64,000 nucleotides of DNA from Allomuricauda sp. M10 (GCF_020782875.1 NZ_JAJGBN010000004.1:186001-250000); one strand, 5' to 3'. Numbered from the stretch's first letter, positions 1 to 9,416 are shown. Notes: generated by a model from the letters alone, not told the origin. A program made the numbers and translations.

Positions 1-124
1 TGCCAATACCGCTCATAAAAATGGTACCACTTTGAAAGAAGAGGCCGTTAACCTTGGCTATGTAACCCCTGAGGAATATGATGCCTGGGTACGTCCTGAG
101 GATATGGTGGGAAGTTTGAAATAA
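1..124 (+). CDS. fumC: class II fumarate hydratase, C-terminal end (partial)
   Basis: Only the last 40 codons are present, entering in frame 2 and ending at TAA 122-124. The peptide begins [15 protein letters not shown] and ends [11 protein letters not shown], which matches the C-terminus of class II (FumC-type) fumarase, including the conserved LG(Y)[15 protein letters not shown] segment. The enzyme hydrates fumarate to malate in the TCA cycle, in the cytoplasm. The catalytic loop lies outside the window. A strong symmetric terminator follows. The assignment rests on this short tail only, but the tail is distinctive. Confidence 0.85.
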   Translation, partial: ANTAHKNGTTLKEEAVNLGYVTPEEYDAWVRPEDMVGSLK

Positions 125-150
125 TTCGATTCAAAAAAAATAAGCAATAA

Positions 151-180
151 AAAGGCCCGTCCAAATTTGGACGGGCCTTT
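151..180. terminator. bidirectional Rho-independent terminator
   Basis: A perfect 12-bp inverted repeat (AAAGGCCCGTCC / GGACGGGCCTTT) around a 6-base AAATTT loop, with A-rich sequence on the left and T-rich on the right. It can terminate fumC on the plus strand and the convergent minus-strand gene ending at 203. Confidence 0.9.
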
Positions 181-202
181 TATTTATGATGGATAGTGTG
201 TA

Positions 203-1093
203 TTATTTCAACTCGAACTTGGAGGTACCCAACAATTTCAATTTGTTGTCATAAACATTTACCATGTAGTTACCTTTTTGGTAATCACCGGCTGGCTTGT
301 TCACGTAATCACATACATCCAAAGCATCATTCTCATAGTAGAAATTGGTTCCTTTGCTATAGGTGATGGAAGAACCAGCATCAGTAGTCTTGGAATAACC
401 GTCACCGAGTACGTTTCCTTGTGGACCCAATACTTCGATATAGAATTCCCTGTCACCAGCTTCAGCAATAGTGTTGCTAGCTACAGTGAAACATACTTTA
501 AGTTTATCGGTAGCTTTTGCTCTTTGGGTAGAAACCAATTTACCGCTAGTTCTTTCTTTTACAGCATCAACGCTGATAGTGGAAAGGTTAAGGGCAGAAC
601 CTCTTTCAACAGCATCGGCCAATTGGGTGTTCTGTACGATCAAAGAATCGTTGAAAACAGTTTGTTTTTCCAATTCCACAAAAGTACTGTCCCTTTGCAT
701 AGCCAACAAAGTGTTGGATTGGGTCAAGGAATCTACTTGTCTCAATAGCTTTTCTCTTTCTTCCTTAAGAACGCTTACTTGTCTTCTGTATCTAGAAAGA
801 GAAGCGATGTCAGCTTTCATAGTTTGTACAGAGTCAATGTACTTAGCGATGTTGTCCCTTGCAGCAACCAATTCTTCGTTGGTAGCGTTGCTTTCCAAAA
901 TGGCCTTGTCGTACTCGGATTTCAAGTTGTTCAAGTCCTCAACAACCAATTCTTTCTCTTGGGTAAGAGCTTCAGTTGTTTTCTTTTTGTCTTGGTAAAG
1001 GCTCACGGTATAGATAATGGTCCCCAAAAGAACTACACCCAACAACCCGGCAATTACCTTCAATCCATTGTTATTGCTTTTTGTTTCAGTCAT
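203..1093 (-). CDS. membrane-anchored coiled-coil protein of unknown function
   Basis: 296 residues. The N-terminus is short and polar, then residues about 12-31 form one membrane segment (GLKVIAGLLGVVLLGTIIY). Residues about 35-165 are a long heptad-rich coiled coil (KKKTTEALTQEKE onward). The last ~110 residues are a compact, probably beta-rich domain with two Cys (KVCFTVASN and LDVCDYVN). The layout suggests an inner-membrane protein with a periplasmic stalk and globular head. I do not recognise a named family; such proteins are widespread in Flavobacteriia. It is transcribed alone, facing fumC, and the neighbouring terminator serves both. No function is proposed. Confidence 0.75.
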   Translation of the reverse strand: MTETKSNNNGLKVIAGLLGVVLLGTIIYTVSLYQDKKKTTEALTQEKELVVEDLNNLKSEYDKAILESNATNEELVAARDNIAKYIDSVQTMKADIASLSRYRRQVSVLKEEREKLLRQVDSLTQSNTLLAMQRDSTFVELEKQTVFNDSLIVQNTQLADAVERGSALNLSTISVDAVKERTSGKLVSTQRAKATDKLKVCFTVASNTIAEAGDREFYIEVLGPQGNVLGDGYSKTTDAGSSITYSKGTNFYYENDALDVCDYVNKPAGDYQKGNYMVNVYDNKLKLLGTSKFELK

Positions 1094-1256
1094 AACTTTT
1101 TGATTTAATTGATTCTCGTTTAAATGTTTTGATCAATCGTGTTTGGTTTATATACGCATGAGATGTTCGTTTGGATTATTTGGTTAAAAAAAATTGTGAA
1201 AAAATCACCATAATGTTAGAGAAACCTTATTTTTAAAGGAATCCAAAAAAATAACC

Positions 1257-2042
1257 ATGAAAAGAATTTTACCAATCATAGTGTTGATATTGCTTATTTC
1301 CTGCAAGCAGAACAAGACAGAAAACGATGAAACCACCGATACTGCTACCGAAGTGGAGGTTGAAACGCCTGCAGACGCGACCATCATTCCTATTGAACAT
1401 GCCACTGCCATTTTGGAATGGAACGGCAGTACTATATATATGGACCCCGTTGGAAGCAAAGAACTTTATGAAGGCCAAAAACCACCAACCTTGATTTTGA
1501 TCACGGATATCCATGGAGATCACTTCAGTATGGAAACGTTACAGGTATTGGATACGGTTAAAGCAACCGTGATTGCTCCAAAAGCGGTTGCCGATCAAAT
1601 TCCTGCCGATTTTAGATCTCCCGTTATCGTGATGAACAATGGCGAGACCAAGAATTTCTCCGGAATTACGGTGGAAGCCATCCCCATGTACAATCTTAGG
1701 GAAGAAGCCCTCAACTTTCACACCAAGGGAAGAGGCAATGGGTACGTGTTGACATTGGGTGAAGAACGACTTTACTTTTCAGGGGATACAGAGGATATTC
1801 CTGAAATGAGGGCTTTACAAAATATAGATAAAGCCTTCGTTTGTATGAACCTACCGTTTACCATGACGGAAACAAGTGCCGCTGATGCCGTATTGGAATT
1901 CAAACCGAAAGAAGTGTATCCTTATCATTATAGAGGCCGTCCGGATGTAAGCGACGTAGATAAATTCAAAACCTTGGTGAACGAAGGTGACCCCAATATT
2001 AAGGTGGTGCAATTAGATTGGTATCCCAAGGACGATTTCTAA
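1257..2042 (+). CDS. MBL-fold metallo-hydrolase lipoprotein
   Basis: 261 residues. The N-terminus MKRILPIIVLILLISCKQ carries a lipobox (LISC), so the mature protein should be lipid-anchored at Cys16. The remainder is a short metallo-beta-lactamase fold of the UPF0173/YtkL (L-ascorbate lactonase-like) type: metal-binding ITDIHGDHF (an HxHxDH variant, here D-I-H-G-D-H), a YFSGDTED segment, and a C-terminal YPYHYRG histidine that would complete the metal site. The substrate cannot be inferred. It begins with ATG and no clear Shine-Dalgarno, and is the first gene of a short plus-strand pair with the secreted protein at 2111. Family confidence is high, reaction unknown. Confidence 0.85.
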   Translation: MKRILPIIVLILLISCKQNKTENDETTDTATEVEVETPADATIIPIEHATAILEWNGSTIYMDPVGSKELYEGQKPPTLILITDIHGDHFSMETLQVLDTVKATVIAPKAVADQIPADFRSPVIVMNNGETKNFSGITVEAIPMYNLREEALNFHTKGRGNGYVLTLGEERLYFSGDTEDIPEMRALQNIDKAFVCMNLPFTMTETSAADAVLEFKPKEVYPYHYRGRPDVSDVDKFKTLVNEGDPNIKVVQLDWYPKDDF

Positions 2043-2110
2043 CCTAATATAATAATAGCGCCTTTTTGGCGTTAGCTTATCAGACTATTAACCAAATCAA
2101 ATACTTGACC

Positions 2111-2800
2111 ATGGCCCCCAAATCCCATGTTTTAGTAGTTGCGGTGATGTTATTTGCCGTTCAAACTACCTTCGCTTTTCAGTGTGATGCTTTTTATTCA
2201 AAGGTAACCTACGCACTCAACCATTGTAAAAAAGCAATGACTGCCACTAATTTTGAACACCAGATGTACTATGCCGAAAGGGCATGGGACGCATTGGACA
2301 AGGCAAAAGCCTCCAAAGGTGATTGCGATTGTGCCAAGGCTGATGAAATAACCATCGATGCAATGGAATCCTTGGACAAGGCCATTGAACCTTCAGACTG
2401 GGAAGCAGGCCGATTCTTTACCAAAAAAGCACAGGCCCAGATCGGTGAGTTGATCACCTTCCTTGATGAATGTACCTTGGGGGTTTCCAATACCACAACC
2501 GTTGTGGATACCGATACCACCATCATGGAAAACGAGGCGCATCCTCAAGTGGAGGAAACGGAGAGTGTGAACACCATGGAGTTGGAAATGATCAAAATCT
2601 TCGATAAACACTCACAGGATAAATTAAAATCTGCTGAAAATGCCATTTCCCAATTGGTAGAATTGGCCAAAACCATTGGAAACAATCCAGAACAGGATAA
2701 CGGTGACCCCAATAATTTGGCATCCCACCAAAAAGCTTATCTGGAAAAAGCCAAAAAATTACTGGAAGAGGGAATCAAAAATCTCGGTGGAGAAGAATAA
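2111..2800 (+). CDS. secreted helical protein of unknown function
   Basis: I chose ATG 2111 over the in-frame TTG at 2066. From 2111 the protein starts MAPKSHVLVVAVMLFAVQ and reads as a clean signal peptide ending near TTFAF, whereas the longer form places 15 polar residues ahead of it. The mature part is mostly helical with five Cys (two in GDCDC) and repeated YAERAWDALDKAKAS-like segments, resembling a TPR-like helical bundle. The C-terminal half is acidic and linker-like, then another helix pair. 229 residues. It follows the MBL lipoprotein by 68 bp. Not a family I can name. Confidence 0.7.
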   Translation: MAPKSHVLVVAVMLFAVQTTFAFQCDAFYSKVTYALNHCKKAMTATNFEHQMYYAERAWDALDKAKASKGDCDCAKADEITIDAMESLDKAIEPSDWEAGRFFTKKAQAQIGELITFLDECTLGVSNTTTVVDTDTTIMENEAHPQVEETESVNTMELEMIKIFDKHSQDKLKSAENAISQLVELAKTIGNNPEQDNGDPNNLASHQKAYLEKAKKLLEEGIKNLGGEE

Positions 2801-2808
2801 TCCTCTTT

Positions 2809-4500
2809 TTATCTTATCAGCTTTTTATATTTGATGCGCTTGGGCATAATATCACCGCCCAAGCGTTTCTTTTTGTTCTCCTCGTAATCCGAGAAGGATC
2901 CTTCAAAGAAATACACCTGTGAATCACCTTCAAAAGCTAGGATGTGGGTACATATCCTGTCCAGAAACCATCTGTCGTGCGAAATGATCACGGCGCAACC
3001 CGCAAAGTTTTCCAAACCTTCTTCCAAAGCACGTAACGTATTTACATCCAAATCGTTGGTAGGCTCATCCAAAAGCAAAACGTTGCCTTCCTCCTTTAAG
3101 GTCATCGCCAAGTGAAGTCGGTTCCTTTCCCCACCGGATAACATATTCACCTTTTTGTTCTGTTCACTTCCGGAGAAATTGAAACGGCTCAAATATGCCC
3201 TTGAATTTACCTGTTTGCCTCCCATCATCACCAATTCCTGTCCATCGCTAAAGTTTTCCCAAATGGTTTTTTCAGGATTGATGTTGGAATGACTTTGATC
3301 TACGTAGGCAATCTTGGCGGTCTCCCCTACCACAAATTCTCCTTTGTCTGGGGTTTCTTCCCCCATAATCATTCTAAAAATGGTGGTCTTACCAGCACCG
3401 TTGGGTCCAATAATACCCACAATACCGGCTTGAGGAAGGTTGAAGTTTAATTCTTCATACAATAATTTATCGCCAAAAGCTTTGCTCACCCCTTTTGCCT
3501 CGATTACGTTTGTTCCCAAACGAGGGCCATTGGGGATATAGATTTCCAAGTTCTCCTCTATCTGTTTTTGATCCTGACTGAGGAGTTTATCGTAATTTTT
3601 TAAACGGGCCTTTTGTTTTGCCTGACGGCCTTTTGCTCCTTGACGTACCCATTCAAGCTCTCGCTCCAATGTTTTTTGCCTTTTGGAAGCTTGCTTGCTC
3701 TCTTGGGCCAATCGCTTGGCTTTCTGATCCAACCAACTGGAATAGTTCCCTTTCCATGGAATGCCTTCTCCCCTGTCCAGTTCCAAAATCCAACCAGCTA
3801 CGTTATCCAAGAAATAACGGTCGTGCGTTACGGCGATAACGGTACCTTTATATTGTGCCAAGTGATGTTCCAACCAATGTACCGATTCCGCATCCAAGTG
3901 GTTGGTAGGCTCATCCAACAACAATACATCCGGCTCTTGCAACAACAGACGGCAAAGCGCAACTCGCCTTTTTTCACCTCCCGAAAGCACACTGATTGGT
4001 TTATCGGGTTCTGGCGTGCGAAGGGCATCCATCGCAATCTCCAACTTGGTATCGAGTTCCCAGGCGTTGGTAGCATCAATTTTATCTTGCAAAGCCGCTT
4101 GCTTGTCCATCAGCTTTTGCATCTTATCAGGATCTTCATACACTTCAGGCAACCCGAACATATCATTGATCTGGTTGTATTCGTCCAAAATGGCAACGGT
4201 ATCGGCAACACCTTCCTTTACAATTTCTAAAACCGTCTTGCTTTCATCCAGCAATGGTTCCTGTTCCAAATATCCTACCGTATATCCAGGTGAAAAAACC
4301 ACATTTCCCTGATAGTTTTTATCTACTCCGGCAATAATCTTCAACAAGGTGGACTTACCAGATCCATTGAGACCCAGAATACCAATTTTGGCTCCGTAGA
4401 AAAAACTGAGATAAATATTTTTGAGTACGGGAGTGTTGGCCGTTTTATAGGTCTTGGTAACCCCGGACATTGAAAAAATGACCTTTTTATCGTCTGACAT
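2809..4500 (-). CDS. ettA: energy-dependent translational throttle protein EttA (ABC-F)
   Basis: 563 residues, the usual EttA length. Two ABC cassettes are visible: Walker A GLNGSGKST and GPNGAGKTT, signatures LSGGEKRR and LSGGERNR, Walker B LLLDEPTNHLD and LLLDEPTNDLD. The first cassette contains the long 'arm' insertion (EYNQINDMFG... about residues 95-155) that in EttA contacts L1/tRNA, and the cassettes are joined by a charged P-site tRNA interaction linker (residues ~245-320, rich in K/R/Q/E). There are no membrane segments, so this is a ribosome-bound ABC-F factor rather than a transporter. It gates entry into the elongation cycle according to the ATP/ADP ratio. A CAL67264-family membrane gene lies 35 bp upstream in the same direction. 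Confidence 0.95.
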   Translation of the reverse strand: MSDDKKVIFSMSGVTKTYKTANTPVLKNIYLSFFYGAKIGILGLNGSGKSTLLKIIAGVDKNYQGNVVFSPGYTVGYLEQEPLLDESKTVLEIVKEGVADTVAILDEYNQINDMFGLPEVYEDPDKMQKLMDKQAALQDKIDATNAWELDTKLEIAMDALRTPEPDKPISVLSGGEKRRVALCRLLLQEPDVLLLDEPTNHLDAESVHWLEHHLAQYKGTVIAVTHDRYFLDNVAGWILELDRGEGIPWKGNYSSWLDQKAKRLAQESKQASKRQKTLERELEWVRQGAKGRQAKQKARLKNYDKLLSQDQKQIEENLEIYIPNGPRLGTNVIEAKGVSKAFGDKLLYEELNFNLPQAGIVGIIGPNGAGKTTIFRMIMGEETPDKGEFVVGETAKIAYVDQSHSNINPEKTIWENFSDGQELVMMGGKQVNSRAYLSRFNFSGSEQNKKVNMLSGGERNRLHLAMTLKEEGNVLLLDEPTNDLDVNTLRALEEGLENFAGCAVIISHDRWFLDRICTHILAFEGDSQVYFFEGSFSDYEENKKKRLGGDIMPKRIKYKKLIR

Positions 4501-4535
4501 TTGGCTTTAATTAAAGAGTTAAGAAAAAAGAGGGA

Positions 4536-4718
4536 CTACACCCTTCCCTTCAGCGCGTTGAATACCCACGCCACAGCAAAAAATCCGATACCTACAGCGG
4601 CAAAACCATATCCTGCCACTTCATCATATTTAAATGCCCCAAGTGCTATCATTCCAATTCCCACAAAAATCATAATCCATGTGGCCCATGCGAGCACCGT
4701 GTTCTTGTTCATTCCCAT
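4536..4718 (-). CDS. CAL67264 family small membrane protein
   Basis: 60 residues starting MGMNKNTVLAWATWIMIF, with two hydrophobic helices (about residues 7-25 and 33-53) separated by a short polar loop (KYDEVAG). The sequence matches what I remember of the Bacteroidetes-specific CAL67264 family of small inner-membrane proteins, for which no function is established. It sits 35 bp upstream of ettA on the same strand and could be cotranscribed. Confidence 0.8.
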   Translation of the reverse strand: MGMNKNTVLAWATWIMIFVGIGMIALGAFKYDEVAGYGFAAVGIGFFAVAWVFNALKGRV

Positions 4719-4784
4719 TGTCTGTAGTTCTGAAGAGGTCCAAATATCGTAAAAAATGAACTAATGCAAAGGCTATGTCAAGGA

Positions 4785-5777
4785 TTAAGTTTCAAAAGGA
4801 AAGGTTATGCCACATTTTTCACGTACGCTATCCAGCAATTCCGACAAATCCAGGCTATTTTGATGTGACCAGAGCTTACTTTCAATCTGCTTGGCCTTGA
4901 GGCATTTGTTCACTTCCAAGATTTCATAATAGTACCCAATCCCTGTCAATGGCATTGGGAATTCTTCTTCTTCCCCGTCTTTGGACAATCTGTATCCATC
5001 TGCTTCGTGCCATCTGGAATTTAAAAGCAACTCCCCTTCGGTACAGGAAATTTCAGCAATCATACTAGACCGACTGGTCAGACCGGAATACAAAACCGCT
5101 TGTGCCTGGTCGTAGTCAAAAATCATACTGGTCTGGAGCTCCGTGCCATTGGAATGGAAATTGGAGGTAGCCAAAATCTTCTTCGGCATTCCCAATAACA
5201 AATACGAAAGAAAAATAGGGTAGATTCCAATGTCCAGTACTGAACCTGAGGCCAAATCCGGATTCAATAATCGGGAATCCAGATCCCTGTCCAAGGCATA
5301 AAAAGCGAAATCGGCGTGCAGGTAACAAAGTTTGCCCAACTCACCATCATCAACCATTTGCTTTACCTTCTGGATGGTGGGATTAAAGCGAGACCACATG
5401 GCTTCCATCAAAAAAACGTTGTTCTTTTTTGATACGGCCACCATCTCTTGCACTTCTGCCCTACTTATACCCAATGGCTTTTCACACAGAATATGTTTCC
5501 CATGTTTCATGGCCATTATGGCCAAATCCTTATGAAAATTATGTGGTGTGGCAATATACAGCACGTCTACTTCGGGAGATTGAAAAAGTTCCTCATAAGT
5601 GCCAAAAACATGCGGTACATCGAATTCATCCGCAAACTCCTGTGCCCTTTGTACATTTCTTGAGCCAACTCCTGTGAGCATGGCATCTTCAACCAATTGA
5701 AGGTCCGACGCAAATTTTCTTGCTATTTTTCCTGGGCCAACAACGCCCCATTTGATTTTGCTTTCCATATATCCCAA
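4785..5777 (-). CDS. Gfo/Idh/MocA family NAD(P)-dependent oxidoreductase
   Basis: 330 residues. The N-terminal Rossmann fold has GVVGPGKIARKF (dinucleotide-binding G-x-G-x-x-A); the conserved HILCEKPLG (EKP) motif lies near residue 100; the C-terminal half is the alpha/beta substrate domain, with DIGIYPIFLSYL carrying the family's D-x-G-x-Y/H pattern. These enzymes oxidise or reduce sugars, inositols or dihydrodiols; the substrate is not predictable here. An alternative start is Met4 (5768), giving the more usual MESKIKWGVVG opening. It is monocistronic and divergent from the carboxylase gene, with the palindromic element 5813-5928 between them. Confidence 0.9.
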   Translation of the reverse strand: MGYMESKIKWGVVGPGKIARKFASDLQLVEDAMLTGVGSRNVQRAQEFADEFDVPHVFGTYEELFQSPEVDVLYIATPHNFHKDLAIMAMKHGKHILCEKPLGISRAEVQEMVAVSKKNNVFLMEAMWSRFNPTIQKVKQMVDDGELGKLCYLHADFAFYALDRDLDSRLLNPDLASGSVLDIGIYPIFLSYLLLGMPKKILATSNFHSNGTELQTSMIFDYDQAQAVLYSGLTSRSSMIAEISCTEGELLLNSRWHEADGYRLSKDGEEEEFPMPLTGIGYYYEILEVNKCLKAKQIESKLWSHQNSLDLSELLDSVREKCGITFPFET

Positions 5778-5812
5778 AAGTAATGATTCCCAGCATGCTT
5801 TCAGACCTATAA

Positions 5813-5928
5813 GTCAATTCGAGTGATGTTTGGAGCGATTGCGAGAAAAATTGTATCGAGAATGTTCATTTTCCGATATATACCCTAGTTCTCGATACTT
5901 TTTCACAAGTGAAAAAACTCGAACTGAC
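5813..5928. repeat. nested palindromic intergenic element
   Basis: Outer arms 5813-5824 (GTCAATTCGAGT) and 5917-5928 (ACTCGAACTGAC) are inverted with 11 of 12 matches. Inside lies a perfect 10-bp inverted repeat, GTATCGAGAA (5853-5862) with TTCTCGATAC (5889-5898), followed directly by the hairpin TTTTTCAC-AA-GTGAAAAA (5899-5916). It lies between two divergent genes, so it is not a terminator. The form suggests a dispersed REP/MITE-like element, but no second copy is in the window. Confidence 0.6.
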
Positions 5929-6017
5929 AACTCGCTGATACATTATATCTCAAAAAGCAATAAAGGTTAATTACTATAACTCCTTATCTTTAGCCAACTA
6001 AACGAATTTGGACAAAA

Positions 6018-7646
6018 ATGGACCTTACCTTCAATAAAAACGAAGACCATAATAAACTAAAACTCTCCGAGTTACGAAGAAGACTTGCCGAAGTAAAACT
6101 GGGTGGCGGTAAAAAGCGGATAGAAAAACTGCATGCCCAAGGAAAAATGTCGTCCAGGGAGCGTATCGATTATTTGTTGGACAAAAATGCTCCCGTGATC
6201 GAAATTGGTGCGTTTGCAGGCGATGGCATGTACGCTGAGCATGGTGGTTGCCCCTCGGGAGGTGTTGTAGTGAAGATTGGGTATGTGAAGGGAAAACAAT
6301 GTGTGGTGGTAGCCAACGATGCCACAGTAAAAGCTGGAGCTTGGTTTCCCATCACCGGGAAGAAGAATTTAAGGGCGCAAGAAATCGCCATGGAAAACAA
6401 ACTTCCCATTATTTATTTGGTGGACAGTGCAGGAGTTTACCTCCCCATGCAGGATGAAATTTTTCCGGATAAGGAACATTTTGGTCGCATTTTTAGGAAC
6501 AATGCCATCATGAGTAGCATGGGCATTACCCAAATTGCGGCCGTAATGGGCAGTTGTGTGGCCGGGGGCGCCTACTTGCCCATTATGAGTGATGAGGCTT
6601 TGATCGTAGACAAAACCGGAAGCATCTTTTTAGCAGGAAGCTATCTGGTTAAAGCTGCGATTGGGGAAAGCATCGATAACGAAACCCTTGGCGGGGCAAC
6701 GACCCATTCTGAAATCAGCGGAGTCACCGATTATAAAGCAGCCGATGACAAGGATGCCTTGGACAAAATCAAAAATATTGTAGATAAAATTGGGGATTTT
6801 GAGAAAGCGGGCTACAATAGGATCGATGCCAAATCACCCATTGATAATCCAGAGGATATTTACGGTCTGCTTCCTTCATCGCGAAGTGATCAATATGATA
6901 TGCTGGAAATCATCAAACGGTTGGTGGACAATTCCGAGTTTGAACAATACAAAGAAGGTTATGGCAAAACCATTTTGACCGGTTATGCCCGTATTGATGG
7001 TTGGGCCGTAGGCATTGTGGCCAATCAACGTAAGGTGGTAAAGACCAAACAAGGTGAGATGCAATTTGGCGGTGTGATCTATTCCGATTCTGCAGATAAG
7101 GCCACCCGTTTTATTGCCAATTGCAATCAAAAGAAAATACCGTTGGTCTTCCTTCAAGATGTTACAGGATTCATGGTGGGCAGCAAGAGTGAACATGGTG
7201 GTATCATAAAGGATGGTGCCAAAATGGTGAATGCCGTAAGTAATTCCGTTGTGCCTAAATTCACTATCGTAATCGGAAATAGTTATGGGGCAGGCAATTA
7301 TGCCATGTGTGGAAAGGCATACGACCCCCGACTCATCGTAGCGTGGCCGAGTGCCGAACTTGCAGTAATGAGCGGAAATTCAGCGGCCAAGGTGTTGCTT
7401 CAGATAGAGAAAGCCTCATTGGAAAAAAATGGAGAGCCGCTCGACCCAGAAAAAGAGAAAGCCCTTTTTGCCAAGATCAAGCAGCGTTATGATGATCAAA
7501 TTTCACCGTATTACGCCGCTGCCAGACTTTGGACGGATGCCATCATTGACCCCTTGGACACCCGAAAATGGATTTCGATGGGTATTGAGGCCGCAAATCA
7601 TGCACCGATTGAGAAGCAATTCAATTTGGGTGTTCTTCAAGTATGA
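6018..7646 (+). CDS. acyl-CoA carboxylase, carboxyltransferase (beta) subunit
   Basis: 542 residues with the N- and C-terminal halves of a biotin-dependent carboxyltransferase (MccB/PccB family). Landmarks: GKMSSRERIDYLLD near the start, the GGCPSGGVVVKIGYVKGK and VANDATVKAGA segments, VMGSCVAGGAYLPIMSDE (first oxyanion-hole region), and in the second half FLQDVTGFMVGSKSEHGGIIKDG and IGNSYGAGNYAMCG. The length and motifs fit methylcrotonyl-CoA or geranyl/propionyl-CoA carboxylases; methylcrotonyl-CoA (leucine degradation) is my preference but the substrate is not certain. No biotin-carrying alpha subunit is adjacent. It converges with the 7652-9406 gene, 5 bp away. Confidence 0.9.
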   Translation: MDLTFNKNEDHNKLKLSELRRRLAEVKLGGGKKRIEKLHAQGKMSSRERIDYLLDKNAPVIEIGAFAGDGMYAEHGGCPSGGVVVKIGYVKGKQCVVVANDATVKAGAWFPITGKKNLRAQEIAMENKLPIIYLVDSAGVYLPMQDEIFPDKEHFGRIFRNNAIMSSMGITQIAAVMGSCVAGGAYLPIMSDEALIVDKTGSIFLAGSYLVKAAIGESIDNETLGGATTHSEISGVTDYKAADDKDALDKIKNIVDKIGDFEKAGYNRIDAKSPIDNPEDIYGLLPSSRSDQYDMLEIIKRLVDNSEFEQYKEGYGKTILTGYARIDGWAVGIVANQRKVVKTKQGEMQFGGVIYSDSADKATRFIANCNQKKIPLVFLQDVTGFMVGSKSEHGGIIKDGAKMVNAVSNSVVPKFTIVIGNSYGAGNYAMCGKAYDPRLIVAWPSAELAVMSGNSAAKVLLQIEKASLEKNGEPLDPEKEKALFAKIKQRYDDQISPYYAAARLWTDAIIDPLDTRKWISMGIEAANHAPIEKQFNLGVLQV

Positions 7647-7651
7647 TGGAA

Positions 7652-9406
7652 TTAATTTCGAACCACTAACGAAGGTAATTCCAGGTCGAACAGAAACTGG
7701 TTGGCACCTTTTAATCCCAATCTGAATACTTTGATCTCTTTACTTTGCAACTTGCTTCCATAATTTCTGTATATGGTAGCCTTTAAGTAAGTAGGCGTCA
7801 ATTGCTTATTGCCATGATAAGTCGCGTTCACTTTCCAGGTTCCCGGCAGTTCATCATCCAAGAGAAAGTCGGCCATCGAATAGCCCAGCTTCTTTTCGGA
7901 ACGAATGCGCTCTGGCATGTCCTCCATAGTATGCTTCCAGTTGAAATATTGATTGTTTGGGTTCACAAACTGCAGGTCGAACTCCGCTTCGGAATCGTTC
8001 CATTCAAAAACCAATCTTGTGCTTATTCCCTGCTCCTCCAAGTTGAAGGTTCGCTCCCTAATTTTGGTAGTATTGTTATCGATAGCAAACAAATTATCAA
8101 GCTCCCGATCCATCATCTTGGATAAATCCAGACTATCCATTGGCAATAAACCTTCCTCCTGTAAATAGGCATGCCTTGCAAAAAGTGAAGTGGCGGATTC
8201 CGCCAACCCCAAGCTCCGATAACTATTGGCCATATCTACAAAGCTTTGGGCATATTCCGGACGCAGCATATACACATGTTTGTAGAGCTCATGTGCCTTT
8301 TCAAACCGATTTTGTGACTCGTACAAATAGGCCAGTACCTTCAACCAAACAGGATTTTCTTGGAACTGGACAACGTTTTCATCCAAAATCTTATCGGCTT
8401 CTTTCCCACCATATTTTTCAAACATCAACCTATAACAATCCAAATAGAAATAGGGAACCTTGGAGAACAATTTTTCATATTCAGCATAGATCCTAAGGGT
8501 TTCCTCTAAACTAGATGCCCCATCCATCATTTTTAAATAAGAAGGGTATTCCTCCTTCAGTTCTGTATTGGATACCACCTTCCCAATCACAAAATTGCTA
8601 CGTAGCCTTGCCTTGTCATAATGCTTGTTGCTGTCCTCCTCCCTTAAACCATGTACACCATTGACCGTATTAATGACCACAACCCCACCGCTGGCAATAT
8701 GGCCATAACGCCAAACAGCCTGTAGTCCCGGGATAATCCCTACCCGAAGTACCATGGAAACATCCAACCAGTTCGGTGGATCGGTATGGATCATACCGTC
8801 AACCTCGTAGAGTACCGGTATTTTTTTCAATGAAGACCCCAAAGTTCTAGTCATGAATAAGGTGCGAACGGGTACTTTATCAGGATAATAAGTTTCTACA
8901 TTTATGCCTGACCTTCTACTGGCAATGGCTAACAACAAATCCATTCCAGGATGGAATTCTGAGCCATCTATCACCTTAAGATGATAAGCACTTGTAGCTG
9001 GACTGATATAACCGAAGGAGGTGTTGACCACTGTAGAATCCGTAAAATAATCCATGGCCAGTTTTTTCTGTCTACTGATTTTCTTTTCAACCACGACTTC
9101 ATCCAACTGTTCCACCTTGGGATACATTTTGATATTCAGAATATGGGTGACATCCTCCACAATAATTGAAATTGTGTCCATGCCAAGGTAGGTAAACCTC
9201 AATTCTTCCTTTGGCCGAGCCTGAATCACATATAAACCATTGTCATCAGAGCCTGTTGTTGTACCAGAAGCAATATTGGTAATATGAACACTGGGCAATG
9301 ATTTGCCATCATTGGTAATGCGGCCCTTAACGATATTTTGTCCCAAAAGGGTTCCAATGGAACAAAAGATAACTATTAAGGATGTACAGGTTCTCATCAT
9401 GAACAA
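7652..9406 (-). CDS. CarboxypepD_reg / TonB-plug / TPR / DUF2135-like protein (paralogue 3)
   Basis: 584 residues. A signal peptide (MMRTCTSLIVIFCSIGTLLG) precedes a CarboxypepD_reg beta sandwich (VKGRITNDGKSLPSVHI, ending LDEVVVEKK), a TonB-receptor plug-like region (IPVLYEVDG ... GGVVVINTVNG), a TPR-like helical part (LKVLAYLYESQNRFEKAHELYK; SFVDMANSYRSLGLAES) and a C-terminal beta domain (LVFEWNDSEAEFDLQFVNP ... GYSMADFLLDDELPGTW ... YRNYGSKLQSKE) that resembles DUF2135 (YfaP-like). There is no room for a 22-strand barrel, so it is not a TonB-dependent transporter. It is the third of three tandem paralogues, 10 bp after the one at 9417. Role unknown; probably periplasmic or outer-membrane associated. 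Confidence 0.75.
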   Translation of the reverse strand: MFMMRTCTSLIVIFCSIGTLLGQNIVKGRITNDGKSLPSVHITNIASGTTTGSDDNGLYVIQARPKEELRFTYLGMDTISIIVEDVTHILNIKMYPKVEQLDEVVVEKKISRQKKLAMDYFTDSTVVNTSFGYISPATSAYHLKVIDGSEFHPGMDLLLAIASRRSGINVETYYPDKVPVRTLFMTRTLGSSLKKIPVLYEVDGMIHTDPPNWLDVSMVLRVGIIPGLQAVWRYGHIASGGVVVINTVNGVHGLREEDSNKHYDKARLRSNFVIGKVVSNTELKEEYPSYLKMMDGASSLEETLRIYAEYEKLFSKVPYFYLDCYRLMFEKYGGKEADKILDENVVQFQENPVWLKVLAYLYESQNRFEKAHELYKHVYMLRPEYAQSFVDMANSYRSLGLAESATSLFARHAYLQEEGLLPMDSLDLSKMMDRELDNLFAIDNNTTKIRERTFNLEEQGISTRLVFEWNDSEAEFDLQFVNPNNQYFNWKHTMEDMPERIRSEKKLGYSMADFLLDDELPGTWKVNATYHGNKQLTPTYLKATIYRNYGSKLQSKEIKVFRLGLKGANQFLFDLELPSLVVRN

Positions 9407-9416
9407 ATCCGATGTC

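Noticed and set aside
2043-2110. TTG start at 2066 for the secreted protein
   Set aside because: It lies in a small GCGCC/GGCGT hairpin and would put polar residues before a good signal peptide starting at 2111.
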